Assembly: GCA_964547875.1 (NCBI GenBank)
Contig: CAZJPE010000008.1
Location: 1 to 44,447, forward strand
DNA length: 44,447 bases
Source of the DNA: JAUSIK01 sp964547875
GTDB taxonomy: Archaea > Nanobdellota > Nanobdellia > Pacearchaeales > GW2011-AR1
Direction of reading: 5' to 3'
Part shown: positions 30,493 through 37,768 of the stretch, in pieces
How the letters are laid out: every line of letters begins with the position of its first letter
How positions within the stretch are numbered: position 1 is the stretch's first letter
Notes under the pieces: model-generated
The model's input: only the letters and a program-made list of their open reading frames with translations
What the model was told of the DNA's origin: nothing
Databases searched by the model: none
Made by a program: the position numbers and the translations under genes

Positions 30493-32097
30493 ATGGCGAA
30501 ACAAATAATATTTGGCGAGCATGCGAGGCAGGCACTTATGCGGGGAATTGATAAAGTAGCAAATACTGTTAAAGTGACGCTTGGGCCAAAGGGAAGAACT
30601 ATAATACTTGACAAGTCGTCTTCTCCGCTTATCTCTAATGACGGAGTTACAATAGCAAAAGAAATAGAATTAAAGGATAAGTTTGAGAATATAGGAGCTA
30701 AGTTAATTAAAGAGGTTGCTTCCCAGACTCAGGACAAGGCTGGGGATGGCACAACCACTGCTACTTTATTGGCTCAATTAATGATAAATGAAGGATTAAA
30801 GAATATAGCTGCTGGCTCAAATCCTATTGAGATAAGGAAAGGAATTGAGATTGCGACAGAGAAGATTGTTGAATTTTTGAAGAGAAAATCAGCTTCTGTT
30901 AGAGAAAAAGAGAAAATAAAACAGGTTGCAATTATCTCTGCAAATAATGACGATAGGATAGGGGAATTAATAGCAGATGCAATGGAGAAAGTAGGCAATA
31001 AAGGCGTTATTACAGTTGAAGAGGCAAAAAGCATCGAGACATATTTGGAATTAGTTGAGGGGATGCAATTTGACAAGGGCTATTTGTCTCCTTATATGGT
31101 TAGTGATGCAGAAAAGATGGATGTGGGATTTGAGGATCCTTACATTTTTATTACTGACAAGACAATTACAACAATAAAAGAACTTATTCCACTTTTAGAA
31201 TTGGTTGCTCCTGAAGGAAAGCCCCTCGTTATAATTGCAGAGGATGTTGAGGGAGAAGCTCTGACTACGCTTGTTATAAATTTAATTAGAGGGGCTATAA
31301 AAGTATGCGCTGTAAAGTCCCCTGGATTTGGAGACGAGAAATCTGAATTGTTAAACGATATTGCAATCTTAACGGGAGGGAGAGTGATTGCAAAGGATAC
31401 AGATGAAAAAATAGAAAATATTTCGTTATCTGATTTAGGCTCCGCAAAGAAAATTAAAATAACAAAAGACGAGACAGTTATTATTGAGGGCAAGGGGGAC
31501 AAGAAAAAGATTGAGAGAAGAATAAAGCAGATTGAGGCACAAATAAAAAACGGGGACAGCGAGTATAAAAGAGAGGAGCTTCAAAAAAGATTGGGGAAAT
31601 TATCTGGAGGAGTTGCCGTCATTAATGTTGGGGCAGCTACAGAAACAGAATTAAAGGAGAAAAAGTTAAGAATTGATGACGCATTAAATGCTACGAAAGC
31701 TGCGATTGAAGAAGGCGTTGTGCCAGGAGGGGGTTTGGCGTTGTTTCACTCGATAAAAGAACTTGATAATCTTAATTTAGTTGCGGAGCAGATTATAGGG
31801 GTCAAGATAGTCAGAAAGGCATTAGAAGGACCTATCAAGCAAATCGCAGAGAATGCTGGAAAAGATGGCTCTGAAGTTGTAGCACAACTTAAAAATAAAG
31901 CCGAGACATTTGGCTATAATGCAAAAACTGACTCTTTCGAGGATTTAGTTGAAGCAGGCGTCATAGATCCGACAAAGGTAGTAAGGTATGCTTTACAAAG
32001 CGCTGCCAGTATTGCGGGAATGATTATTACCACAGAAGGTTTAGTAGCGGATTTTGACGAGAAGAAAGACAAAACTAATGCTGCTATTATAATTTGA
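30493..32097 (+). CDS. groEL: Chaperonin GroEL (group I)
   Basis: A 534-aa ATP-dependent folding chamber subunit. It shows the group I signatures: NTVKVTLGPKGRTIILDK, ATP-binding DGVTIAKEIELKDKFENIGAKLIKEVA and AGDGTTTATLLAQ, apical GYLSPYMVSD, and GGGLALFHSI. The Cys-bearing hinge region and KVVRYALQSAASIAGMIITTEG end pattern are also present. The C-terminal Gly-Gly-Met repeat of many bacterial GroELs is absent; it ends KTNAAIII. It lies 2 nt after the small operon gene. A thermosome may still exist elsewhere in the genome, as in Methanosarcina. Confidence 0.95.
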   Translation: MAKQIIFGEHARQALMRGIDKVANTVKVTLGPKGRTIILDKSSSPLISNDGVTIAKEIELKDKFENIGAKLIKEVASQTQDKAGDGTTTATLLAQLMINEGLKNIAAGSNPIEIRKGIEIATEKIVEFLKRKSASVREKEKIKQVAIISANNDDRIGELIADAMEKVGNKGVITVEEAKSIETYLELVEGMQFDKGYLSPYMVSDAEKMDVGFEDPYIFITDKTITTIKELIPLLELVAPEGKPLVIIAEDVEGEALTTLVINLIRGAIKVCAVKSPGFGDEKSELLNDIAILTGGRVIAKDTDEKIENISLSDLGSAKKIKITKDETVIIEGKGDKKKIERRIKQIEAQIKNGDSEYKREELQKRLGKLSGGVAVINVGAATETELKEKKLRIDDALNATKAAIEEGVVPGGGLALFHSIKELDNLNLVAEQIIGVKIVRKALEGPIKQIAENAGKDGSEVVAQLKNKAETFGYNAKTDSFEDLVEAGVIDPTKVVRYALQSAASIAGMIITTEGLVADFDEKKDKTNAAIII

Positions 32098-32141
32098 TAG
32101 AAGTTTAAAGTTACCAACAATAAGCCAGAGCAAAATCCGAA

Positions 32142-32155
32142 AGTATTATAAATAC
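32142..32155 (+). promoter_or_regulatory. TATA box of the 32229 membrane-protein gene
   Basis: The sequence agtattataaatac lies about 80 nt before the ATG at 32229. Unlike most genes here this one would have a leader, and it has a strong SD. Confidence 0.4.
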
Positions 32156-32214
32156 CAAATCATTAATATAATTAATTAAAAAAGAGTGATAATAGTTCAT
32201 ATTAACTAAAAGTG

Positions 32215-32225
32215 AAAGGAGGTGA
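32215..32225 (+). promoter_or_regulatory. Strong Shine-Dalgarno
   Basis: AAAGGAGGTGA ends 3 nt before the ATG at 32229. It is one of only three clear SD sequences in the window and suggests high expression of the small membrane protein. Confidence 0.6.
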
Positions 32226-32228
32226 AAA

Positions 32229-32591
32229 ATGGCTAAAGGACAGATCAGCAATGTTGCCTCGGGTCAAAATATGCATATCCTTGGAGGATGGACATTTTTG
32301 ATAGGCGTAATACTTGCCGTAGTTTTTGGTGCAGGTTTCTTGACATCATCAGCATGGCTAATCGTGCTTGTAGTTATAGGAATTATAGTAGGATTGCTAA
32401 ATATCGCCTCCGTGGAAGTTAAGTCATTCCTATTTTCCAGCGCTATACTAATCATTGTTAGCTCGCTTGGGAAAGACACATTGAATGTAGTTCCTGTCTT
32501 GAGGAATATATTAGATGCTCTTCTATCGGTATTTATACCTGCGACAATAATTGTTGCCATAAAGCATGTCTTTATCTTAGAGAGGCATTAA
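32229..32591 (+). CDS. Small multipass membrane protein, 120 aa
   Basis: A Gly/Ser-containing N terminus (AKGQISNVASGQNMHILGG) leads into four hydrophobic segments: WTFLIGVILAVVFGAGFL, AWLIVLVVIGIIVGLLNI, FLFSSAILIIVSSL and ALLSVFIPATIIVAI. A short charged tail (KHVFILERH) ends it. Strong SD, leadered promoter and following T-rich terminator suggest an abundant protein. I recognise no function. It follows groEL but has its own promoter. Confidence 0.6.
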   Translation: MAKGQISNVASGQNMHILGGWTFLIGVILAVVFGAGFLTSSAWLIVLVVIGIIVGLLNIASVEVKSFLFSSAILIIVSSLGKDTLNVVPVLRNILDALLSVFIPATIIVAIKHVFILERH

Positions 32592-32597
32592 TTAGAA

Positions 32598-32634
32598 ACA
32601 TTTTTTCTTTTATTTTTTAATATATTTTTTTATT
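32598..32634 (+). terminator. T-rich terminator region
   Basis: Several T-runs (attttttcttttattttttaa and later attttttttat) follow the stop of the small membrane-protein gene. Confidence 0.4.
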
Positions 32635-32743
32635 TATGTTGTTATAGCTTATTGCATGCCATATTATCTTGCGTAAGGTCAAATCCTGCATTGGGAAATG
32701 GCTCCGGCATTACATTTCCTTGAAATAATACAAACAAAATTTT

Positions 32744-33280
32744 TCATATTGTTATTGAACCTTTAAGTATTATGCCATTAATAATATTTTCTTTAAGATT
32801 TTTATTTATTTTTTTAAAATCGCTAAAAAAATGTAATTGTATTCTTCTTTGTAATTTATTCTCAAAGCTTATTAGATTAATTTTTTTCTCATTATATCCA
32901 ATTATAGCTAAATCTATATCGGATTCTTCTGTGTCTTCTCCTGTAGAATAGCTCCCAAAAAGAATAATAACCGAACCAGGTAAATCTTCAGATAATTTTT
33001 TCAAAAGCCAGCTAGAATATATGCTCTTCAAATTATAAACTCTTTTGAGATCAAATATGTCTTTATCATCCCTATTCAATTTTATAGATAATAATATCTT
33101 CTTTTCTCTGATAAGAAGACATATTTTGGATAATCTATTAACAGATTTAGCAACTGCTGTTTGAGAGACTTTTATTTTTTCAGCTATTTCCTTGCCCATA
33201 AAAGAAGTTGTAGGATTTCTAAATAAGAATTCCATTATCTCATTTTCCAACTTAGTAAACTTTAGTTTATTCCAATCCAT
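32744..33280 (-). CDS. wHTH-nucleotidyltransferase (MNT) antitoxin, copy 1 (orphan)
   Basis: A 178-aa protein with an N-terminal winged helix (EIAEKIKVSQTAVAKSVNRLSKI) and a C-terminal MNT domain with SVIILFGSYSTGEDTEESDIDLAII, i.e. the GS motif and DxD. It is a close duplicate of the gene at 36971 (about 28 differences in 178 residues by my count). In copy 2 a HEPN gene follows with ATGA overlap. Here the same ATGAAAA start remains, but homology ends at once and a short frame closes after about 19 codons, so the partner is lost. It lies 84 bp downstream of tRNA-Ser(CGA). Promoter and operator repeats at 33254-33314. Confidence 0.8.
   Translation of the reverse strand: MDWNKLKFTKLENEIMEFLFRNPTTSFMGKEIAEKIKVSQTAVAKSVNRLSKICLLIREKKILLSIKLNRDDKDIFDLKRVYNLKSIYSSWLLKKLSEDLPGSVIILFGSYSTGEDTEESDIDLAIIGYNEKKINLISFENKLQRRIQLHFFSDFKKINKNLKENIINGIILKGSITI
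33254..33270. promoter_or_regulatory. Operator repeat 1 of MNT copy 1 (within codons 4-9)
   Basis: The 17-bp sequence agtaaactttagtttat contains the perfect palindrome TAAACTTTAGTTTA and lies just inside the coding region. The identical sequence recurs 40 bp upstream at 33294-33310, and the pair is conserved at MNT copy 2. Confidence 0.6.
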
Positions 33281-33293
33281 ATTAGTTTATTAG

Positions 33294-33310
33294 AGTAAAC
33301 TTTAGTTTAT
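33294..33310. promoter_or_regulatory. Operator repeat 2 overlapping the TATA box of MNT copy 1
   Basis: Second copy of agtaaactttagtttat. On the minus strand the TATA sequence ggtttataaact runs into the palindrome, so a protein bound here would block TBP. The gene's own winged helix is the obvious candidate ligand. Inference from position. Confidence 0.6.
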
Positions 33311-33364
33311 AAACCTTTCTGATTAGTGCACTGCGTCTTTTTAAAATGTCAATTTTCCTGGGAC

Positions 33365-33445
33365 GCCCGGACCCGGAATCGAACCGGGAAATCCCGAAGG
33401 AAACGCGTTCTCGAGACGCGCGCAGTACCATTGTGCCATCCGGGC
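33365..33445 (-). tRNA. tRNA-Ser (anticodon CGA)
   Basis: 81-nt type II tRNA on the minus strand. The acceptor stem pairs GCCCGGA with UCCGGGC. The anticodon stem CGCGU/ACGCG closes the loop CUCGAGA with anticodon CGA, decoding UCG. A long variable arm (UCC-UUCG-GGA) and a T-arm CCCGG-UUCGAUU-CCGGG are present. The discriminator is G, as expected for serine. No CCA is encoded and no intron is seen. Confidence 0.93.
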
Positions 33446-33559
33446 TTATCAGCAAAGAAAAATAGATTTTTAAGCCCTTTAAAGTTTTCTAATGACGAAT
33501 AATGTCTTGTTATTTATATCCTATTATGGGCAATGTCAATTAACTGAATATCTTAAGAA

Positions 33560-34549
33560 TTAAATGTCTCCTTCTTTTGGTTTTACAGAATCTTGCTCGT
33601 CTCTTTTAATGCTATCCGCATTAGATTTTTGGGAGTTTATATTATCCTTCTGGAATAAATTGTCTAATGGAGTAGTATTTGTTCTTTTAAATGTACTGGA
33701 TTTTTGAGATCGTACATTCTTTGCAGGAGTCTGTAGATTATTTGTTCCTCCTCTGAATAATTTATTGAAAGCATTGCTTGGCGTTTCTGTACCTTTTTTC
33801 AATCTTTCTAATTCTCTTTTATCTTCTTCTAATTTTCTTTCTGCAGCCTTTATTTTATCCTGATTTTTTATAACATTTAATTCTTTCTCAGAATTCATTA
33901 TTTTTCTTTCCATCTCTTTTATTCTTCTTTCTTCCCTTTCCAGACTTCTAAGCATAGCTTGGTTTGATGCAATATCCATATTTGAAGATGGGGTGACGAA
34001 TCTTTTTATTACTAATAATACTATTACTATCGCGCCTAGAATTGCTACGACTATAACAAAATAGAAAGCTTTTGACGAGGAGTTAGTGTCATTGGCAACA
34101 ACCTCCCCTGTTAATTGGGTTTGGGGCTCTTTTTCTTCATTAACAACAACATTTTCTTGGATTTCTTGCGTAGTATTTGTGGTATTGGCAGCGGCCTCTT
34201 TTGACGGTTCGTAGTTCCCGTTGACCTCTGTGTAATCCATCCTAATATAGATTTCCTTTCCAGCTTGATAATCTTCAAATCTCTCTAAAAATATTTTATT
34301 TCCGTCTTTTGTTATTTTCACTAGAATATCTATTTTTGAATGTTCTGATGAATGCGTTACTGAAAGTTCGCCAGTTGAGTCTGCTATTACATGAAAACTA
34401 TTTATTGAGGTTACTGAATCTGTAGGATATATGAAAATGCTTGCTTTGTGCTCTGGAATTGTTTTTATTTTTATCTGAGTGTCTATTGCGCTAACAGAGC
34501 TAATGATTAATACCAAAAACAGTAAACTAAGAGCAAATTTTTTCACCAT
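33560..34549 (-). CDS. Secreted/membrane protein with signal peptide, TM helix and coiled-coil tail
   Basis: A 329-aa protein. A signal peptide (KKFALSLLFLVLIISSVSA) precedes an extracellular beta domain of about 85 residues (TQIKIKTIPEHKASIFIYPTDS), then a Thr/Asn/Glu-rich linker with sequons (NTTNTT). A membrane helix (about 163-183, FYFVIVVAILGAIVIVLLVI) leads to a cytosolic coiled coil (REERRIKEMERKIMNSEKELN) and a Ser/Lys/Asn-rich disordered end. The layout suggests a surface sensor or a link between envelope and cytosol. Not recognised as a named family. The 114-bp gap to the tRNA contains the tRNA promoter. Confidence 0.65.
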   Translation of the reverse strand: MVKKFALSLLFLVLIISSVSAIDTQIKIKTIPEHKASIFIYPTDSVTSINSFHVIADSTGELSVTHSSEHSKIDILVKITKDGNKIFLERFEDYQAGKEIYIRMDYTEVNGNYEPSKEAAANTTNTTQEIQENVVVNEEKEPQTQLTGEVVANDTNSSSKAFYFVIVVAILGAIVIVLLVIKRFVTPSSNMDIASNQAMLRSLEREERRIKEMERKIMNSEKELNVIKNQDKIKAAERKLEEDKRELERLKKGTETPSNAFNKLFRGGTNNLQTPAKNVRSQKSSTFKRTNTTPLDNLFQKDNINSQKSNADSIKRDEQDSVKPKEGDI

Positions 34550-34598
34550 CTTATTGTATTTTACCTTAATATAACAAATTCAGTATTTATAAAGATTT

Positions 34599-35900
34599 TT
34601 ATTTTTTGAGGCCCGGATGGGTTAGCGCATGAATATGGCTGATTAAAAATGATACTGGCTTTCCAAGAATCATCTGCAATGTGTCTGAAATGAAGAACTC
34701 CCTGTCGTATCTTAGATGCTTTGCATATTCTTTTTGATGGGTATTTAAAATTCTTTTCGCGGCGTAATCGCCGCAGAAAGCGGCGAATGGAAGTCCTGGA
34801 CAACCAAGGACGTATTGGACATTTTTGTTTTTTGGATCAAAATCAACAATTGGAGTTAAGTCTTTTGTCACATCAATCAAACCATTCCAGTATTGCGAGA
34901 ATTTTACATCTTTCAGAGTAGAAAAACGCTTCTTGAAATCATTTATTACCATATTAATAACAAATGGTGAGTTATAATATTTTGGATAATATGTTGTCAA
35001 AAACGAGCCGCCGCCAATTAGCAATCTATCATTGCCCATCATGCGGTAGTGAGTGTAAATATGTCTTGTGTCCCAGCACATGAATTTTTTCTTTGGGAAG
35101 ACGTCTTTTATTTCTGTTTTACTTAATGGCTCGCTAATGGCGAGATAGGATTGTATATGATAATACTTTTTTGAAAAATCCCTGTCAAATTCAGTTGTCA
35201 TTTTGTCAATGCAGACAATAATATTATTTGCTTTTACAGAGCCAAGATGTGTCTTTGCTTTATTTCCTGTTATGTTATGCACTTCGCTGCCCTCATAGAC
35301 GCGAACGCCTTTTTTAACAAGTAGATTTTTTAGTTCTTGCACATAAACGAGTGAATTTATTCCGTATGTGCCACTATAACTTAAGCCTCCGAAATATCCT
35401 TTTCCAGGGTGTATTGAGCGAATTTTCTTTGCGTCGTAGAAAGTAAATGGGAAACCAAGTTTTCTGTAAGCCTGAGCTTCTTCCTTTATATATTCTGCAT
35501 GACTTTTGCTGACTGCCAAATATAAAGAATCTTGTTTTTGCAAGTCGCAGTTGAATTTGTATTTCTTGGCTGTCGAGATGATTAGATTTATGCCTATTTT
35601 TGGTATATTGTAAAGAAATTTTGCTTGGTCCGTGCCATAATAATCAATAAGATTGCTCAAATCGCTTTCTGTTGAAGGAGTTAAAAATCCTGCGCTTTTT
35701 CCTGACGAGCTTCCTCCACATATGCTTTTTTCCAAAAGGACTACGTCTTTTTTATTGTTTATGAGACGGAGAGCAGCGTGCAAGCCAGCCATTCCGCCCC
35801 CTACGACAAGGGTATCACATTTAATGTTTTTTTTTAATGGCTCGCAAAAATCAGTTCTTGTGTTGAGAAGATCAGCATATAGCCAGTTTTCTAATATCAT
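34599..35900 (-). CDS. FAD-dependent amine/amino-acid oxidoreductase (DAO family)
   Basis: A 433-aa flavoprotein of the DAO (glycine oxidase / gamma-glutamylputrescine oxidase) superfamily. The Rossmann dinucleotide motif is CDTLVVGGGMAGLHAALRL (GxGxxG), followed by VVLLEKSICGGSSSGKSAGFL where FAD is held. Later come GGLSYSGTYGINSL, RLLIGGGSFL and a closing VLGCPGLPFAAFCGDYAAKRIL. The family oxidises C-N bonds of amines or amino acids; the substrate is not predictable. It is preceded by GAGGTG about 5 nt before the ATG, a good SD. It is downstream of a DM13 redox-domain protein on the same strand. Confidence 0.85.
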   Translation of the reverse strand: MILENWLYADLLNTRTDFCEPLKKNIKCDTLVVGGGMAGLHAALRLINNKKDVVLLEKSICGGSSSGKSAGFLTPSTESDLSNLIDYYGTDQAKFLYNIPKIGINLIISTAKKYKFNCDLQKQDSLYLAVSKSHAEYIKEEAQAYRKLGFPFTFYDAKKIRSIHPGKGYFGGLSYSGTYGINSLVYVQELKNLLVKKGVRVYEGSEVHNITGNKAKTHLGSVKANNIIVCIDKMTTEFDRDFSKKYYHIQSYLAISEPLSKTEIKDVFPKKKFMCWDTRHIYTHYRMMGNDRLLIGGGSFLTTYYPKYYNSPFVINMVINDFKKRFSTLKDVKFSQYWNGLIDVTKDLTPIVDFDPKNKNVQYVLGCPGLPFAAFCGDYAAKRILNTHQKEYAKHLRYDREFFISDTLQMILGKPVSFLISHIHALTHPGLKK

Positions 35901-35945
35901 CTTTCACCTCTTCATTGAATAAACAAATGCAGTATATAAATTTTA

Positions 35946-36434
35946 TCAATTTAATTCAGCGTGACTGAACAATACTTTGAATGGAACACACCAAATAAGA
36001 ACTTTGTTGTATTTTTCAGTGTCTATTCCTTCTGGGATTTCGTAATTAACATTTCCTTTTGTTGCTTTTATTTTTCCTAAATCTATGAAATCTTTGTCGT
36101 CAAGAGACGACGATAAATATATGTACAAGTCAGGGCCGTTGATTGTTTCAAAATCTTCAAATCTTATTATTTTTTTATTGTTATCGTTTATTAACAGGGC
36201 TTTGCCTTTTACTTCGTGGGCGTTTGGCTTGAAAACGCCTTGCGATAAGATTTGCGCGCTTTGCGGCATTAAGTCAGATGATTCAATTATTTCTTCATTA
36301 GTCATTTCTAATTCTGTTTTTATTGGGGATTCTTCGTTTAATTCTGTTGTTTTGAAAATGGGAGAGATTAAATACCACGCAATTGGAAGAATTATTATTG
36401 CTATTATTACAATTAGCCAGATTGATTTTTTCAT
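35946..36434 (-). CDS. Membrane-anchored DM13-domain protein
   Basis: A 162-aa protein with an N-terminal membrane anchor (IWLIVIIAIIILPIAWYLI) and a C-terminal DM13 domain (about 62-162: GVFKPNAHEVKGKALLI, IIRFEDFETINGPDLYIYLS, DLGKIKATKGNVNYEIPEGI, VLIWCVPFKVLFSHAEL). DM13 domains are proposed to act in electron transfer, with a nearly invariant Cys, here in IWC. The domain should be extracytoplasmic. It lies upstream of the FAD oxidoreductase on the same strand. The upstream leader contains an AAAGGAAG ribosome-binding site, and the TATA region overlaps the tRNA-Ser fragment flank. Confidence 0.8.
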   Translation of the reverse strand: MKKSIWLIVIIAIIILPIAWYLISPIFKTTELNEESPIKTELEMTNEEIIESSDLMPQSAQILSQGVFKPNAHEVKGKALLINDNNKKIIRFEDFETINGPDLYIYLSSSLDDKDFIDLGKIKATKGNVNYEIPEGIDTEKYNKVLIWCVPFKVLFSHAELN

Positions 36435-36500
36435 CTTTTTCTTCCTTTAATCGCTCTTTTGGAGTTTGTTATAGTTAATAGAATGCAAATTATTTAAAAC

Positions 36501-36522
36501 TTCCTAGGACGCCCGGACCAGG
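36501..36522 (-). repeat. Fragment of a tRNA-Ser 3' end (putative att remnant)
   Basis: acgcccggaccagg (36509-36522) is identical to the 3' end of tRNA-Ser(GGA) plus two flanking bases at 38882-38895. The preceding ttcctaggac matches, with one change, the flank of tRNA-Ser(CGA) at 33355-33364. No other part of a tRNA is present, so it is not a functional tRNA. A tRNA 3'-end repeat is the usual footprint of an integrated element. Confidence 0.6.
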
Positions 36523-36555
36523 GGCAGAGCAAAAGTGATACAGTTGGCTACATAT

Positions 36556-36974
36556 TCAATCTATTTTAATTAATGCTTTTAATCTCGGATATGCTTTATT
36601 TGCAAATTCAGAGACCTTTTTTGCATATTCTGAATTCACCAAATGTCCATAATATTTTGTATGATTTCTTATGTCTCTCAATTCATCCATAAATTCAACT
36701 TCAGAAGAGGAAAACTCCAATTTTTTAAGATATGAAACAGTCGCTTCGTGAGAATAGCTTTTATAGCCATCTAAAAGCATTTTCCCCCTATTAATTCTCT
36801 TATAACATCATACATATTTTCAATAATATAATTGGCACTCTCTTCTGAAATTGGCATGCCATTAAAGAATTTCAGTCTTTTATCTGCTTCTTCCAATATG
36901 CTTTTCACTCTCGTAATATTCCCTTTTCGTGTTTTTACAAACCCTGTTTTTAGATATTCTTCAAAGCTTTTCAT
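36556..36974 (-). pseudogene. HEPN toxin gene split by a -1 frameshift at a slippery heptamer
   Basis: Two frames, 36771-36974 (67 aa, MKSFEEYLKTGFVKTRKGN) and 36556-36780 (74 aa, MLLDGYKSYSHEATVSYL), together make one HEPN protein. The catalytic-type motif RNHTKYYG sits in the second part, in DELRDIRNHTKYYGHL. The junction on the minus strand is GGGGGAAAATG, containing G-GGA-AAA in the zero frame, a canonical -1 slippery site. A slip there joins RELIGGK directly to MLLDGYKSYS, which restores the family sequence. Alternatives are a real inactivating deletion, an assembly error, or two coupled subunits, since the second frame has its own ATG. It overlaps the MNT antitoxin gene by ATGA. Confidence 0.75.
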
Positions 36975-37507
36975 ATTGTTATTGAGCCCTTAAGTGTTAT
37001 ACCATTAATAATACTTTCTCTTAAATTTTTTTCTATCTTTTTCAAATCACTAAAGAAATGCAATTGTATTTTTCTTTGCAATTTATTCTCAAATAGAGTT
37101 AAATCCATTTTTTTATCATTATACCCAATTATCGCCATATCTATATCAGACTCTTCTGTATCTTCCCCAAATGAATAACTCCCAAATAAGATTATAGTTG
37201 AACCCGGTAAATTTTTGGATAATTTCCCCAATAACTCGCAGGAATATATGTTCTTTAGATTATAAACTCTCTTTAACTCAAATATGTCTTTGTCATCTCT
37301 ATTTAATCTTATAGATAATAATATCTTCTTCTCCCTGGTAACAAGTCCAATTTTAGATAATCTATTAACAGATTTAGCAACAGCTGTCTGCGAAACTTTA
37401 ACTTTATTGGCTATTTCCTTCCCCATAAATGATGTTGTAGGATTTCTGAATAGGAATTCCATTATTTCATTTTCTAATTTAGTAAACTTTAGTTTATCCC
37501 AATCCAT
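36971..37507 (-). CDS. wHTH-nucleotidyltransferase (MNT) antitoxin, copy 2
   Basis: A 178-aa protein: a winged helix (EIANKVKVSQTAVAKSVNRLSKI) and an MNT domain with TIILFGSYSFGEDTEESDIDMAII. It is the duplicate of the gene at 32744 and pairs with the frameshifted HEPN gene just downstream via a 4-nt overlap. In HEPN/MNT systems the MNT protein neutralises the HEPN RNase and often represses the operon. The promoter carries the same pair of 17-bp operator repeats as copy 1. It lies inside the stretch bounded by the tRNA-Ser 3'-end repeats. Confidence 0.8.
   Translation of the reverse strand: MDWDKLKFTKLENEIMEFLFRNPTTSFMGKEIANKVKVSQTAVAKSVNRLSKIGLVTREKKILLSIRLNRDDKDIFELKRVYNLKNIYSCELLGKLSKNLPGSTIILFGSYSFGEDTEESDIDMAIIGYNDKKMDLTLFENKLQRKIQLHFFSDLKKIEKNLRESIINGITLKGSITI
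37481..37497. promoter_or_regulatory. Operator repeat 1 of MNT copy 2
   Basis: The sequence agtaaactttagtttat lies within the first codons, identical to the repeats at copy 1 and 40 bp from the next repeat. Confidence 0.6.
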
Positions 37508-37520
37508 ATTGGTTTATCAG

Positions 37521-37537
37521 AGTAAACTTTAGTTTAT
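37521..37537. promoter_or_regulatory. Operator repeat 2 overlapping the TATA box of MNT copy 2
   Basis: Identical 17-mer overlapping the minus-strand TATA ggtttataaact, with the same geometry as at 33294-33310. Confidence 0.6.
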
Positions 37538-37694
37538 AAACCTTTTGGGCTATTGTGTATTGTTAGAATTTTTATTTCAGTCTCTTCTCCAAAACAATTT
37601 GATCATCCCAGCCTCTTTATATTAACAATAATCAAAGCTATATAAAACTAATTTTAATCCAAAAATACTTAAAGCTTATCCTTCTATCATAATA

Positions 37695-37751
37695 ATGAAA
37701 GAGAAGATTAAACTAAGCGATTATAGAAGAAACCAACAACAAGGCAAATAA
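37695..37751 (+). CDS. Possible 18-aa peptide
   Basis: The short frame MKEKIKLSDYRRNQQQGK lies in the 261-bp gap between the MNT gene and the 37769 gene. The sequence aaaatacttaaag sits about 25-27 nt before the ATG, as for a leaderless transcript. Basic and hydrophilic. The only support is promoter spacing, so it may be chance. Confidence 0.2.
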   Translation: MKEKIKLSDYRRNQQQGK

Positions 37752-37768
37752 TTACAATTCAGAATATT

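Noticed and set aside
32640..32735. Short minus-strand frame after MNT copy 1 (ending DLTQDNMACNKL)
   Set aside because: Only about 31 codons, no ATG at its beginning and no promoter; it is more likely unrelated sequence left after loss of the HEPN gene.
34561..34803. Second minus-strand frame inside the FAD oxidoreductase gene
   Set aside because: It overlaps the well-supported oxidoreductase gene in another frame and has no family features.
36501..36530. Third tRNA gene at the gcccggaccagg sequence
   Set aside because: Only the 3' acceptor strand and part of the T-stem are present; no anticodon or D-arm follows.
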